This document shows, piece by piece, positions 22,106-34,208 of a stretch of 64,000 bases of DNA. This DNA comes from Cordia subcordata. Lineage: Eukaryota; Streptophyta; Magnoliopsida; Boraginales; Cordiaceae. The notes under the pieces were generated by a model. It saw only the letters and a program-made list of their open reading frames with translations, did not search any database and was not told where the DNA came from. Each line of letters begins with the position of its first letter. Positions within the stretch are counted from its first letter, which is position 1. The position numbers were made by a program, and so were the translations under genes. The stretch is from NCBI GenBank assembly GCA_028554755.1, contig JAPTOF010000007.1:15671001-15735000 (forward strand), written 5' to 3'.

Positions 22106-23527
22106 TATATTTCTTTTTAGCCTCCTTTTTGGATGGAATGGCTTACTTTTCTGCTTATGTGCTTGGGGCTATTTATAGAGTGTCCCCTTGGACATGTGGT
22201 CCTTTTGATAATTATTGGGCCGTAAATCCATTATTGGTTTGGGTTGGAGAAGGGCATAGTCCAATCCCTATCATTAGCCCCTTTAGTTATGGCTATAGTT
22301 GGAGCTTAGCCAAGTCGGGCATGACTAAACTCACATTTCTAACTGCTTGATCTCTTACACGACTGTCTTATTTGATTTTTACTTTTGATGATAAATATTT
22401 GATCCATATTTCCAGTAAAAATTACACATCAGGGATTTTGCCAAAATTTGTCTGGTTTCATAATTCTGAGCCTTTATTTCTCATAGTTTGTTTATAGACT
22501 AAGATCGTGTTAGAAATAAGTTTGGACTAAAAGCCTCTGATATGATCTTAACCAAAAATTCTTGGTCTTATTCGAGCCAGGAATTTCTTTGATTATGATG
22601 TGCATATACTGATGCGAGTATTTTTTTATTATTTTTTTCTTTTTATCAGCTATGGACTTAGGGCTTTGAATTTTATTAATCCATATAGCTAAGAGATACT
22701 TTCTTTGAGTAATATATTTTTCTTCAACCGTGACAGTCTTGGTGAAGCTGGATCAGACTTACCATATCAATAGCCTCTTTAGTTCTAGTCAAGCCACGAA
22801 ATAGGTCGACTGGAACTAACAATAGACCCTTGAGACCAAAAGTGTTATGGTTTCAAATCTTCAGTATGTATGGGGTAGTGTTAGCTGGGATAAGCCCTTT
22901 GCTTTTATGTGGTTATGATCGAATTTGGCTCATAGTTGCACTTCCTTTGTTTCTTAAGCCCCAAGTCGAGTTCTGTTGGGGCTCATTGAGGGATGGCTTT
23001 TCTTTTTTGCTTCTCTCCTTTGTTTCTTTATGCCTTTATTTGTCAAGACCATAGGCCGATAAGTTTTTTAAATTATACAATGGTGTAACAGAACTGTCGA
23101 TTTGTAATTTGTAGCTCCATCAAGTCTTGTAGCCTCTGAAGGGTTCAAGTTGGGCTTAAGAGCCCTTTATCGGAGTTTGCTCAAGTTTCAATTAATGAGA
23201 GTCCCTTTTCGGGATCGGCTCACATGCTTAGTGTTCGAAATAGAGAGTGCCCATCAGAATCCCCTTGCATACTTGAATTTTGAGTGCTGAGAGTCATTTA
23301 CTGGGGTTGACTCACAAGTATAAGCTCATAGACTTTAATATTTCGAATTTTAGCTCATTCTCGAGACTCGTGGTCTCAGTAAATTCGATCTGTAGCTCGT
23401 TTTGAAGGCTTATGGCCTTTGATATGTTTTGAGCTTCTCACTCTTTTGAGGGTCTTGACCTTTGATATACATAATTAGTGGTCAGAGGTGAAGGTGGCAT
23501 GACCAGATTGTTGTCAGAGGCGAAGAT
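21931..23527. other. Unidentified insert replacing Sirevirus internal sequence
   Basis: The composition is distinctly less AT-rich than its surroundings, with a GA microsatellite (22073-22099) and phrases such as CATTAGCCCCT repeated at 22002 and 22274. It looks like LTR or untranslated sequence of another retrotransposon, but I see no domain, primer-binding site or matching ends. The open frames (22030, 22830) carry no family signature. Confidence 0.4.
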
Positions 23528-24250
23528 GGATTGATTTCAACCCGAAATTAAGAGACCCACTTGCAATTGTTTTTGAATTTCAAATCTCCAAGGCTAATCT
23601 ACCAAAAACCCAATTTATACAAAATAAAGATATTGAAAATCATAAAACACCAGTTAGATTTGGTGTACGATATAAGACCTATAGATCCCTTGAAAAATGT
23701 GAAAGCTCTTTCTAGTATTGCTTTCTTTTTTCTTTTGCTTTTTCAGACTTTGAAACTTTCAAATCTTGGGTTCTTCACAAAAGACAAAAGATATGTGATA
23801 TTTATATGCCTCTTTTGAAAAATAGTTGTTAGATACAAAGATTGTAGACCAAAAAAAGAGTTTTGGACTATTGTAGAAAAATAGGGTAAAAATCGTACGT
23901 ATAAAGGCTAGTTAAAATTTCAGAGAAGTGAAGCTTTTGGGTGGACTTTCCTTCATACCGGTACACTGGCAAGGTGCCCCCAACAAGCTCCGGCTGAGGT
24001 AGATTATGTCCAGTAGCCTAACAAGAGTAAAGCATAGATCCTTTGAAAACTTACTATTGGGCGAGGTAAAATCCTTATCTGGTACCCTAGCAAAGGCAAC
24101 CCGACAGTACTCAAAAAACTATTTTTGTAAGACAACCATGATCTATCACCTGAAAGACAAGTTTAAAAACATTTTTAGCATGAAAATACTTTGAGAAGCA
24201 CAAAGATATTTAGAAAACAAGTTATGTATATAATATCTCAACTCTTTAAA

Positions 24251-24301
<51 letters not shown>

Positions 24302-24671
24302 TAGAAGAACAAGGCATCTTTACAAAGATTATCTATGATCGCTCCCCTTATGTCTTCCATCTTCTTCCTTATGTTACCACACAACTTGATTTTGTCAATC
24401 TTTATCACTCAAGGTGGCAGAAGATCATATCCAAGGCATAGGCTTAGCGCAATTGCTCAAAGACTCAAACAAAACATTAGAACAAATAGAAACATATTTT
24501 GAGTTCTTAAAGCAATCATCTACTTATTGTCCTCATATGCCATTCATCAATGATTTATAATCCATCATCACACACATTCATCATAAGCACAAGCTCATAA
24601 TCACATATTCAATCAAGAAATCCGATTTTCATCATCAAAACATAACTAACAAGATAGCCATTATGTCAACA
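23528..24671 (-). repeat. Truncated 5' LTR of the Sirevirus-like element
   Basis: Collinear with about 19070-20180: TGATTTCAACC, CTTGCAATTGTTTTTGAATT, GACCTATAGATCCC, a long GA microsatellite (24256-24297) and an end GCCATTATGTCAACA at 24671. Its 3' part (minus strand) and the primer-binding site are lost, consistent with a deletion reaching into the unidentified insert. Confidence 0.75.
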
Positions 24672-24725
24672 ATATTAAAACAAATCATGATGTTCAACAC
24701 TCATTCTTTACAAGACAATTGTCAA

Positions 24726-25222
24726 TCTATACCGGTGCCACATGGCGTTCTACAATGCATGAAAAATCAACGTTTTACAACACATTACTTATCTGCACAT
24801 CTTTTTTAAAAAGAAAAAAGACTAAACATTTTAAAAAAAAAGGAAAAAACAAATCTATTACCCTAAAAAGATGTCAAATAAATTATCAAAATGTACTAGT
24901 CTATATCATTCGTGATTCTTTTCCTCAAACTTTTAGATTTTACAAAAATATAAAAGTTGTATTCAATGTAAAAATTTTAATATAACAAAATATATTTATG
25001 TTTTATCTCTTATATTAATTGTCAAATTTGACCATTAACAATTATAAAAATATAAAAGTACTCATTTTTTTCCTGTGTATCATACGAGTACTATTATATT
25101 ATATAAATATCAAAATAATTATAAAAAACACTTTTTAAAATTTGAAATTAATATATGAATTTTAATTTGTATCACATTATATAAATATTAAAACTCGTGC
25201 ATTTGACGGGTAGACATGCTAG
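24726..25222 (+). mobile_element. Non-autonomous Helitron H2 (497 bp)
   Basis: It starts TCTATACCGGTGCC after an A (24725) and ends ATGCTAG before a T (25223). A hairpin (CTCGT..ACGGG, about 25195-25210, with one G-T pair) precedes the end. No coding capacity. The frame open at 24719-24985 is AT-rich noise. Confidence 0.75.
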
Positions 25223-26203
25223 TATTATATAAAGTAATATTATTGCCTTATTTAGTTATCTCATATGTCACACTACAGTATCTTATTTTCTTTAGCCCTA
25301 AAACCATCAATGTAATTATCATTTATGACAAGAAAATAATTGAGATTCAAATCGTCCTTTATGGTAACTTATGTATTTGGTTATTAATACATATATATAT
25401 ATATATATATATGAAATTAATTTTCAAATTCAATTGACTATTGTGAAACTATATATGATAAATAAATAAAATAAAACTAATTGCCTCCAAATTTATTATA
25501 AATCTAAATATTGATACCTATATCTATATACATTATAAAGTAATATTTTTGCCTTTTTTATTAATACCACACATCTTTATGACATAACTTTTTTTCTTTT
25601 CCTTCTAAAAGACTTTGAATCACATTCTTTCTATTCAAGCAAAAAATATATCTTGATCGACTTATCTAAAAATATTCGTTAAATTTGGAAATGGATCTAT
25701 CCATTTCACTCGTGTTTCTTTTTCAAAATTATTTAATTTTCAAAGCTAAGAAATTTAATAATGCATTATTGGTCTTCTATTGCTTTTTTTCTTATATCAC
25801 GCTATTTTTCTATTTTCTATCATTGCAAATCGCTCGCGAAAAAGAATACAATTAATATTAAAAATTTGCAAAAAAATTTATTTATATATGTATTTATCTA
25901 TTTCATTAATATTTTCATTTCCAAGATTATTGTAATCTCCAAACCAAGAAATTCAATAAAATATTCTATTTACTTTTTTCTTTCTTTGGTACACACTTTC
26001 TTTTAAGCTTTTATTTTTTCCAATTCAAATATTCATTTCAATTATTTTAGAATTTCATAAGAAAATATAGTTGTCATTGAAAACCTGTTGACAATAAATT
26101 TTTATAAAATATATTTATATTTTATTATCATGAATTATAAAAATTGATTATCAACAATAAATATAAAAAATACTCATCTATCCCTGCATTGGAATTATAC
26201 TAG
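25223..26203 (+). mobile_element. Helitron-derived segment ending CTAG
   Basis: Paralogue of 17666-18757, here uninterrupted. It starts TATTATATAAAGTAATATTA and ends ...ATTATACTAG. The 3' hairpin (CCCTGCATTGGAAT) is decayed. It is followed without a gap by the next Helitron start, TCTATACC, at 26204. A (TA)n run lies at 25390-25412. Confidence 0.65.
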
Positions 26204-26373
26204 TCTATACCTATATCTATATATAGTTTAAATTTTTACGAAATGGAGCTCAAATGGGCATGCCACATCAGTTTCTATTAGTTTGCCAAGTCAACTAAAA
26301 ATAATTTATTATTATTAGAGATAAATTTATGGTCCCTTTTTTTTCTAATATTATTATTAGTAATAAATTTGTG

Positions 26374-27741
26374 TTACCAATTGAAAGGGAAAATATCTTA
26401 AGAGGGAGGGTAAATTAAGATATTGGACAATTTTTGCATTTAAAAATTTATCAAACAAAGCAAACAAGTTCACTTAAGCAATTTGTCAAACACTACTCAA
26501 TTAATCATGGAAACTAAAGTAAAGTAGAGATAAGGAAGATATGACAAGCGATTTTTAGATGGTTCGGTCTTATCTACGTTCACCGCCCAAGAATGCTCTC
26601 CTTAGGACTTCAATCAACTCCACTATGGTGCTTCTTCAAAGCCTGGTGAAGCACAAACTAAGTATTACAACTCTTTGAATCCAAATTTCACATAACCCAA
26701 GAGACACTCTGTATAAAATTTCCCCACACTCTTCTCTAGCTCAATATGTATATCTCACAAGATTTTCTAGCTCAAAGAGTGTGTATGTACCAAGAATTTG
26801 AAGGAATAGGTAATAAAGATTATATGACTTCTCACAAGTAGATATGAAAATTTAAAGCACTTGAATGCTCAAAGATATCACTATAATAGCTCAATAATTT
26901 TCAACAATAAATGATGAATAAGGATTTTGCAAGCTTGAATTACTTCAATTCAATGTTTGTAGGGTGTATTTAAAGAGATTTTGGAGTTAGGGTTTTTGGT
27001 AGGTGAAGATGGGAGAAAGAAAATGGGGCTGAACAGTAATAAACGGCTAGTGTATTTATTACAGCAAAATGCTCGGCCGATCGACCGGCTTGCCCTTTTG
27101 CTTTGCTGACTTGGCTGGACGCCTTAACCGGTCGACTGGCTAGGGGGCCCGACTATGCCCCAAGGTCTTTGGTTTGGCCCGGCGACCCCCCACGCTCAGC
27201 CAGTCGACCAGCTAAGGGGGTTCGGCTAGACCAGAGGCTTGGTAACAAAGCCAAACAAGCCTCAAAACATTTTGAGTCAATTTTAACTCATTTTCACAAC
27301 TCCAAACAAGTTTTAAAGGATCAATTGAAGTTAAAATTTCAAAACATGTGTTTGAAGAATTTCATGTGTTTTATGTAATCAAATCAAGTTTTACATTTGT
27401 AAATCAATGGCCATGAGATTTTAAAGTAAAGATGAGATGTTTGAGCTATTAAAAATGAATCTAAGGCAATTCACAAAGGAGCAAGACATTCGGTACCCCT
27501 TATGATGTCTTGTCTCTGCTTTATGACTTCTTATCTTCTTCTTTTTCATGCTTGAACTCTAATCCTTGATAGATGAATCTTTCCAGTAGACAATGTTCAA
27601 AGCTAAACATATTCTCCTATCTTCCAAGCACTTATTTTATGATATAGATTTGAAACTCGCAAGATGTTTTTTTTATTATTAAATTAATCATAATTTTCAT
27701 CATCAAAATCAATACAATAATGGGTATTTAGCCAACACTTC
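26374..27741 (-). mobile_element. Sirevirus-type solo LTR inside H3
   Basis: The minus-strand order matches the other two: a terminal GCCAACA at 27735-27741 preceded by TTTTCATCATCAAAATCAAT, then a GC-rich block with repeated GGTCGACTGGC / CGACCGGC words (27070-27240), and a GATGGTTCGGTC / CCTTAGGACTTC block (26558-26610). The left edge is approximate. The words AATAAATTTGTG occur at both sides (26362-26373, 27769-27780) but are too AT-rich to be taken as a target duplication. Confidence 0.6.
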
Positions 27742-28244
27742 TCTATATTACACATACATTAAAGACAAAATAAATTTGTGCTCCTTCTTGTACTCTCTCT
27801 CTATCTGTTACAAAAACAAGAGAACAAAAATTTAAAGATCAAATGGAATTGTACTCCCTTGGTTGCTCTCTACGTTTACTATCAAAAAAATACTTTTCTA
27901 AGCATTATATGAGTGTCATGTCAGCACTTATATAGCAATGGTTATTTTATCATTAGCTTGTATAATAATTTATTAGTTATTATTTTTATCTTTATGTATA
28001 TAATTAAATTATTAGTTTTAATTAAAAAAATTTAAATAATCAATTAATTAATGCTTAAAATATAATTCATTTGTGAATTCCAAAACGCTCACTTATTATC
28101 TATTTTATATATATATATATATATATTCTTAGTTTTAATATAAAAATATAATTGCCAATTAATTAATTATTGAAAATAATATTCATTTGTGAATTTCAAA
28201 ATGTTCATTTCTTATCCATTATGGATATATGTTATTAGTATTGT

Positions 28245-28330
28245 TTTTAGTTAAACCCTCCACCCTCATAGGGTTGAACCCAGAATCTCACACCTCGGGT
28301 GAGATAGTCTTAATCACTTGAGCTGCCTCT
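28245..28330 (-). mobile_element. tRNA-like SINE head fragment
   Basis: The minus strand reads GGCAGCTCAAGTGATTAAGA (A box) and, about 40 nt on, GGGTTCAACCC (B box), with the spacing of a tRNA-derived SINE head. No A tail or flanking duplication was found, so it is probably an old, truncated copy. Confidence 0.55.
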
Positions 28331-28578
28331 TAATCTTTATTTAAATTTAAAATTTTAGTTACTAATTAATGCTTAAAAGCCTTAAAATACTTTTCATTTG
28401 TGAATTTCGATTATTAAACCTGAGGAAATTTAGCATACATTATTTAAAGAATCCATGCAGAACTAGAATATTCATTACTAAATTAATCATCTGCTATTAA
28501 AAATAAATAAATACAACTTAATTTAATATTTACTACTAAAAAATAAATCCGTGCAAAACACGGATAAGAGTACACTAG

Positions 28579-30324
28579 TCTATATATTTTAAATTTGTAT
28601 GGGTTTTAGCTCAAAGAAGCATGCCACATCAACTTTTATTTGTTTGCCAACTCAACTAAGATTTGTTATTAATATTATAAATTTAATTAACAACCATTTT
28701 AACACTATTCATTTAGAAGATCTTTAATCTTCCCACTATATTTGTTATGGAGATTAATGCATATAAGTTTTGAAACCCTTGGAGTGTCATTTTTAAGGTG
28801 ACTTTTGAGCCATAAGGTTAATGTGAAGGGGTTTTGAGACTCTTGGAATGCCTTTTTTTATATAGACTTTATGTCATGCCAATTCTTTCATCTATAAATA
28901 GTTGCATTGTTAAAACTTCAAGACATACAAAAGAGAATAATTTTTTTTTTTTTTTTGCATATAGTGCTTCTCATAGTCTATAAACTTGTATAGCTGAGAG
29001 ACTTTTAACATAGTTCTTATCATTAGCTTCTATGATTTGAGTAATACAGTTACAAAAGGTAACCATTATATGATTGATTGTGTCCTAGGAGGTTTATGCG
29101 AGAAACTATCGACTAACTTGTATCATGCATTAGTGTGTTCCTTTTGTATCATGAAATTTTTAAGTTCGGAACAAATCTATCATAATCCTATTTAGTACGT
29201 AAATTTCTCATCATAGAAAAAAAATGAATGAAATGTAAGGAGTGGGCATCCATTTATAACATCATGGAATATTATTAATAGTAAAATGTTCAGATTTATT
29301 TTTATCATACTTATATTATTAATTTATAATTATTAAATTTTATTTATAATATTATAACGTTATTTATTTCTGTAAAAACAGTCATGCATGACATGTTTTT
29401 CACGTCGGTGAATGATAATGACTTGTTCAACAGCCCAAACTATCATATTCATATCATGGACATTTCTGAAAATTTGCCAAATCATTCGAAGTGATAAAGT
29501 TTTCAGATTTTGTAATAAAAGCGATAGAGACCTATAGAAAACTCCAAACATTCATCCCATTTAGAGACGCCCACAGATTGAAAATAACGAGTCCCGCTTG
29601 TTAAGGTAGATACGAAATCTTTGCGCCAAAATTTCTAAATATGATCGTTGACACTTGACTTCAACATCTATGCCTTATTCAAGATTTTCTTTCTTTTTTA
29701 TTTTTTATTGGACAAGTAAAAATTTTACGATCTTTGTAACGAGTTCGGCATTGTACCCGTTAAAATTAATTAATGTTTTTATTAATATAAAAACTTATCA
29801 TATCTCAACCATCCTCACATTAAATTTACTATTTTTAATCATTTCTTCCTTTAAATGATAGTTATATTTAATGGAAGACTGACTAAAAATGATAATTTTT
29901 ATATAATAGGATCATTTAATTAACATTAACGAATGCCACATTGTACTTATTAGAAAAACTGAAAACTTTATTCCATTTTGAAAAAAAAAGGACTACAATG
30001 AAACAACTTTTACACAAAATTTATATATAAATTCAACACAAAGAGGTGTTTTTCAAGCTATCTTCGTACTTACAAGTCGTGTAAATACGATATGATCCCT
30101 AGTCTGAGACCCAAAAAAAAAAAGGAAAAAAGAAAAGAAAAATGCGATCCCTAGCAAGTCGATTAAGAGTTGTAATGCATTTCGGGGAAGTGTATCTTTA
30201 CGAAGGCATTCTTGTCACCCCGATTAGAACTTCAAATTCGTAAATGAAATTAATATCGGAGGTTTAAAAGTATCTATAGTTTTAATTAATTGAGCATCAA
30301 TTTAATTAATTTCAAATGAAAATT
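28579..30324 (+). mobile_element. Helitron H4 (3' end not found)
   Basis: It begins TCTATATATTTTAAATTTGT directly after the CTAG of H3. It shares with H5 and H6 the AGCATGCCACATCAACTTTT segment, the TTGAAACCCTTGGAGTGTCA segment and a TATA-bearing module (28892 on). No 3' hairpin with CTRR end is visible before H5 starts. The interval 29360-29660 is less AT-rich and unlike the other copies; I do not recognise it. Confidence 0.6.
28892..28901 (+). promoter_or_regulatory. TATA box in a Helitron-borne promoter-like module (copy 1)
   Basis: CTATAAATAG, followed by GTTGCATTGTTAAAACTTCA and an A/G-rich leader, then a T tract and GCATATAGTGCTTCTCATAG. The same arrangement recurs at 30641 and 32727. 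Motif and conservation only; no transcript evidence. Confidence 0.5.
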
Positions 30325-31144
30325 TCTAGTATAGTTTAAATCTGTACTTATTGTAGCTAAAAAAAGTATGCGACATCAGTTCTCTTTTGTTTGCCAACTC
30401 AACTAAAATTTGTTATCAATATTAGAAATTTAACTAATAACAATTTTAACATTATCCGTTTTGAAGACTTTTGATCTCCCTATTATGTTGGTTGTAGAGG
30501 TTAATACATATGAGCTTTGAAACCCTTGGGGTGTCATGTTTAAGGTGACTTTTAAGCCATAAAGTTGACGTAAATGGGTTTTGAGACCCTTGAAATGCCT
30601 TATTTATGGTAGAATTTATCCGTCATGCTAATTCTTCCATCTATAAATAATTGCATTGTCAAAACTTCAAGACATCCAAAAGAAAAGGAAGTTCTTTTTT
30701 GCATATAGTGCTTCTCATAGTTTATGGACTTGCATAGTTGAGGGAGTTTTAACATGTTCTTATCATTGGCTTCTACAATTTGAGTGATACATTCACAAAA
30801 GGTAAACCATTATATCATAGGAGGTTTGCGCAAGAAACTATCAACTCTGTATAAGCGCGTTAAAGTTCTAAAGAGATTAAGTCCAACTCAAACCTCAATC
30901 CTAATTTTATTTTCTCACCTTCTTTCTTATAAATATTTTCTTTTAATTTCTTGTAATTCATTTTATTTAGTTTAAGTAATTTATATTACTTGTGTATTCA
31001 ATTGGTTATTTTAATTTTAGTTTAATTCTTTAATATTACTACATGTTCTATTTTTCCCACAAGCCTACACATATAAAAAAAATTTTGAATTATTTTTCCA
31101 ATTTTAGTTTATTCATAATTATCATGTTATTATATATATAACAA
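30325..31144 (+). mobile_element. Helitron H5 (truncated)
   Basis: It starts TCTAGTATAGTTTAAATCTG, the counterpart of the H6 start, and follows H6 in order through GTTTGCCAACTCAACTAAAA, TTGGTTGTAGAGGTTAATAC, CTATAAATAA and TTTCTTGTAATTCATTTTAT, to about 31140. There the match stops before any 3' hairpin, and a different TATATATAAAGTTG start begins. Confidence 0.65.
30641..30650 (+). promoter_or_regulatory. TATA box in Helitron module (copy 2)
   Basis: CTATAAATAA followed by TTGCATTGTCAAAACTTCAA, collinear with copies at 28892 and 32727. Confidence 0.45.
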
Positions 31145-32403
31145 TTTGTTGTATATATACTATATATAAAGTTGTACCGCAAGTTAGTGTATATGCTTTA
31201 GGAGATACCACGTCAAGAGCATGAGGAGATGTCATGTCAGCTTTATAATGCTTGTTAAAATGATACATCATCACTTATCTTTTATCATTTTTTAGGTGAC
31301 CTTTGCTTTTCCATTAGCATAAAATTAAATTTATATATCTCATTGATCCCATAATTGCCTATAGTATTCAATGTAATTAATTGAAAAATGAGTAGATATT
31401 ATTTCTTATAGTCTAACTATAATATATATGTCTTTGTTTTTATTATTTACTAAATAAATAATGAAAAAAATTGCAAAAAATCACGTTTATCGGATTTTTT
31501 AAAAATATAAAACAAGCATAAATCTATATATCTATTTATATCTATATCTATATGATATAATATAATACTAATAAAGTTGCACCTCACAAGAGCTTTAGAG
31601 ATCTTAAAATGTGCCATATGATGATTAGGTACCAGTATTAATGTATTCTTAAAGAAATGAGTGTGGAAGTTAACTTGATACCACAAAATAGTTTACAATA
31701 AAAGGTTATCAATTATCCATGAGTTTAGAATTTCTAAAAATCAATTGGTCAATGCTAATCTTTTATAAACCAAGCATCTATATTATACTTCCTCTTCATT
31801 TCCACTAGTCTTCTTCTTTTCAATTTGATTTTTAGATTGTAATTTTTTTTTTAATTAGAATGAAGAATTAGACTCCTTTTTTAAGTTTATAATTAGAATT
31901 AGAAGAACTACCTATTAAAAAATGACTAGTGCAAAGATCTAAATCAGTTCATATTATTTTCAAAAAGCAATCAATTTCATTTTTATTGTTAAATTTTTAA
32001 TAATAAATAACTAAAATAAAGCAACTCAATTACTTATCTAATTTCAAATATTTTTTTTATTTTTTTAAACATTTTATAAATGTGATATTCTCACGTCTAG
32101 ACACCAATGATAACTTAAGAGTCCTCACACATTTTATTTAAACTAAAAATGGATGTAAACTTTCTTCAACTTTAGAAGTTGAATTACTATTTAGAAGAAT
32201 AAAAATCATTTGAAAACTAGTATTATAATTTGGTTTGGATTTTAGAATTCAATTTTTATTCATGTTAGAAACCAGAGTTTACCTGAGAGATTGGACATCT
32301 ATTGTAAGAAAATTTTAGATTTACAAAATAAATGTTATAATTGACGTTTTCATTTAGAATTAAAATTAGAAGAACACATAAAAAAAAATTAATAACCCTA
32401 GTA
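31145..32403 (+). mobile_element. Helitron-derived fragments, poorly resolved
   Basis: Two further Helitron-type 5' starts are suggested: CTATATATAAAGTTGTACC near 31158, and ACTAATAAAGTTGCACCTCA near 31567, followed by TTTAGAGATCTT and TGTGCCATATG as in 33339 on. The segment ends CCCTAG at 32401, right before H6. Internal boundaries and the hairpin cannot be fixed. Confidence 0.4.
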
Positions 32404-33338
32404 TCTATATCTATCTATATATAGTTTAAATTTGTACGTATTGTGGCTCAAAAAAGTATGCCACATCAACTCTCATTTATTTGCCAACTCAGTCAAAATT
32501 TGTTATTAATATTATAAACGTAATGAATAACAATTTTAACATTATTCATTTTAGAGACCTTTGATCTCTCCACTATGTTGGTTATAGAGGTTAATGCATA
32601 TGGATTTTGAAATCTTTAGAGTGTTACCTTTAAGGTGACTCTTAAGCTATAAGGTTAATATAAAGGGATTTTGAGACCCTTGGAATGCCTTATTTATGGT
32701 AGACTTTACCATGCCAATTCTTCCATCTATAAATAGTTGTATTGTCAAAACTTCAAGATGTACAAAAGAAAACAATTTTTTTTTTTTTTTTGCATATAGT
32801 GCTTCTAATATTTTACAAGCTTGTATAAGAGAGAGTTTTAACACCATTATTGTTATTGGCTTCTATGATATAAACCGTTCTTGTTATTGGCTTCTATGAT
32901 TTAAATAGATAAACCATTGTATGGTAGGAGGTTTGCACGAGTTAAAGTCTTAAGGAGATTGAGTCCAACTCAAGCCTCAATCTTTTTTTACATTTGATAT
33001 TTTCTCACTTGTTTTCTTATAAGTATTTTCTTTTAATTTCTTGTAATTCATTTTATTTTGTTGAAGCAATCTATATTACTTGTGTATTCAATTTGTTATT
33101 TTAATTTTAGTTTAATTCTTTAATATTACCACATGGTTTGTTTTGCATACAAGCCTACACATATAAATTTTTTTGAATTATCTTTTAATTTTAGTTTATT
33201 CATATTTATCATGTTATTTATACACATATATACAACAATTTTTTGCCTTTAATTTAAAATAAATAAACTCAAAAATATTTTAAAATTTGCTACTACAAAT
33301 AAATTAACTCGTGCAACGCACGAGATAGATAATGCTAA
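32404..33338 (+). mobile_element. Non-autonomous Helitron H6 (935 bp, complete)
   Basis: It starts TCTATATCTATCTATATATA after an A (32403) and ends ATGCTAA before a T. A perfect hairpin (CTCGTG-CAAC-GCACGAG) lies at about 33308-33324. This is the cleanest copy of the H3-H6 family and defines its two ends. H7 begins immediately after it at 33339. Confidence 0.85.
32727..32736 (+). promoter_or_regulatory. TATA box in Helitron module (copy 3)
   Basis: CTATAAATAG followed by TTGTATTGTCAAAACTTCAA, conserved with the copies in H4 and H5. It sits mid-element, far from either Helitron terminus, so it is not an end-recognition signal. Confidence 0.45.
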
Positions 33339-33815
33339 TCTATACTATCTATACTACATCTATATAAAATTAAACCTCAATGAACTTTTAGAGCTCTTAG
33401 CATTTGCCACATGGCACAATATATTACATTGGTTTAGCATTGTTTTAAGCCACTTCAATTGTTAAAGCTACCTCAATGAAATTTTAGAGCATTCATAACA
33501 TAATTTATTGCTTATGCCACCTCAATAATATTTTATAGTGTCCATTCATTGCCACCAATTGTATCAAAGTTGGTTCCTCATTAGCCTTAGCATCATTTAA
33601 GCAATGAATTTGTAAAGTAATTCATTTAAACAATTCCTTAATTTGTATAATCGTTATATACATATTGCTTGCCACAATTTCGTAAATACAATGTCAACCC
33701 ACCTTAATGAAACTTTAGACAGATACACAACTCACATTCATCTATATTATCTATATAATCTTCTATCTATATAATAATAAGAGTCATATGTAATTTATAA
33801 GAGTCATATGTAATT

Positions 33816-34203
33816 TGTAATGTCTGGCTCGTATTCTAATGGTAACTAAAGAATATGAGAAGACCTACCATATTTGTTGTCCTGCCTTTTTTTTTTTTTT
33901 TTCTAATTCTACCTTTTTTGTATTTCTATAATAATTATACACTGTCATATCTTGTAGTCTTTGAGTCCTATAAAATATGTGCTTAGCCTATTGTAATAGG
34001 TGTGAGGGAGAGATAAAGACGTGAGGCAGGTAGCAAAGAGGGTTTAGAGCTAGAGCGAGATTCCATCTTGTATTCATTATTGATATTATCTTAATAAAAT
34101 TCTCCTTTTGCCTGTAAAGTAGGCATTGGTCGAACCACATAAAATAGTATCTTTAATTTCTTGTTTATTTCATCTCGATTTACATTACGTTTTTTCCCCA
34201 ACA
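33816..34203 (+). mobile_element. Copia solo LTR (388 bp) in H7
   Basis: It starts TGTAATGTCTGGC and ends TTTCCCCAACA. The flanks are TAATT (33811-33815) and CAATT (34204-34208), a 5-bp target duplication with one mismatch. It contains a TATA-like CTATAAAATATG (about 33969), a GA-rich leader and the GTCGAACCACATAAAA signature near its end (about 34130). No internal region remains, so it arose by LTR-LTR recombination. Confidence 0.8.
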
Positions 34204-34208
34204 CAATT

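Larger units (their letters stand above)
26204..28578 (+). mobile_element. Helitron H3 with internal insertions
   Basis: It starts TCTATACCTATATCTATATA and ends TACACTAG, with a perfect hairpin CCGTG-CAAAA-CACGG at 28549-28563 shortly before the end. The next Helitron starts at 28579 with TC. A Sirevirus-type solo LTR (about 26374-27741) and a tRNA-like SINE fragment (28245-28330) account for much of its length. The first 150 bp matches the starts of H4, H5 and H6 (GCATGCCACATCA, GTTTGCCAA.TCAACTAAAA). Confidence 0.75.

Noticed and set aside
24256..24297. Long GA microsatellite as a regulatory GAGA element
   Set aside because: It lies inside a Sirevirus LTR, and a shorter version occurs at the same place in the other LTR; simple repeat expansion is enough.
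26362..27780. AATAAATTTGTG on both sides of the solo LTR as a target duplication
   Set aside because: Twelve AT-rich bases, not adjacent to the LTR ends, and too long for a Copia integrase.
29360..29660. Captured host exon in Helitron H4
   Set aside because: Composition is less AT-rich and a 63-codon frame exists, but no recognisable protein, splice sites or second exon support it.
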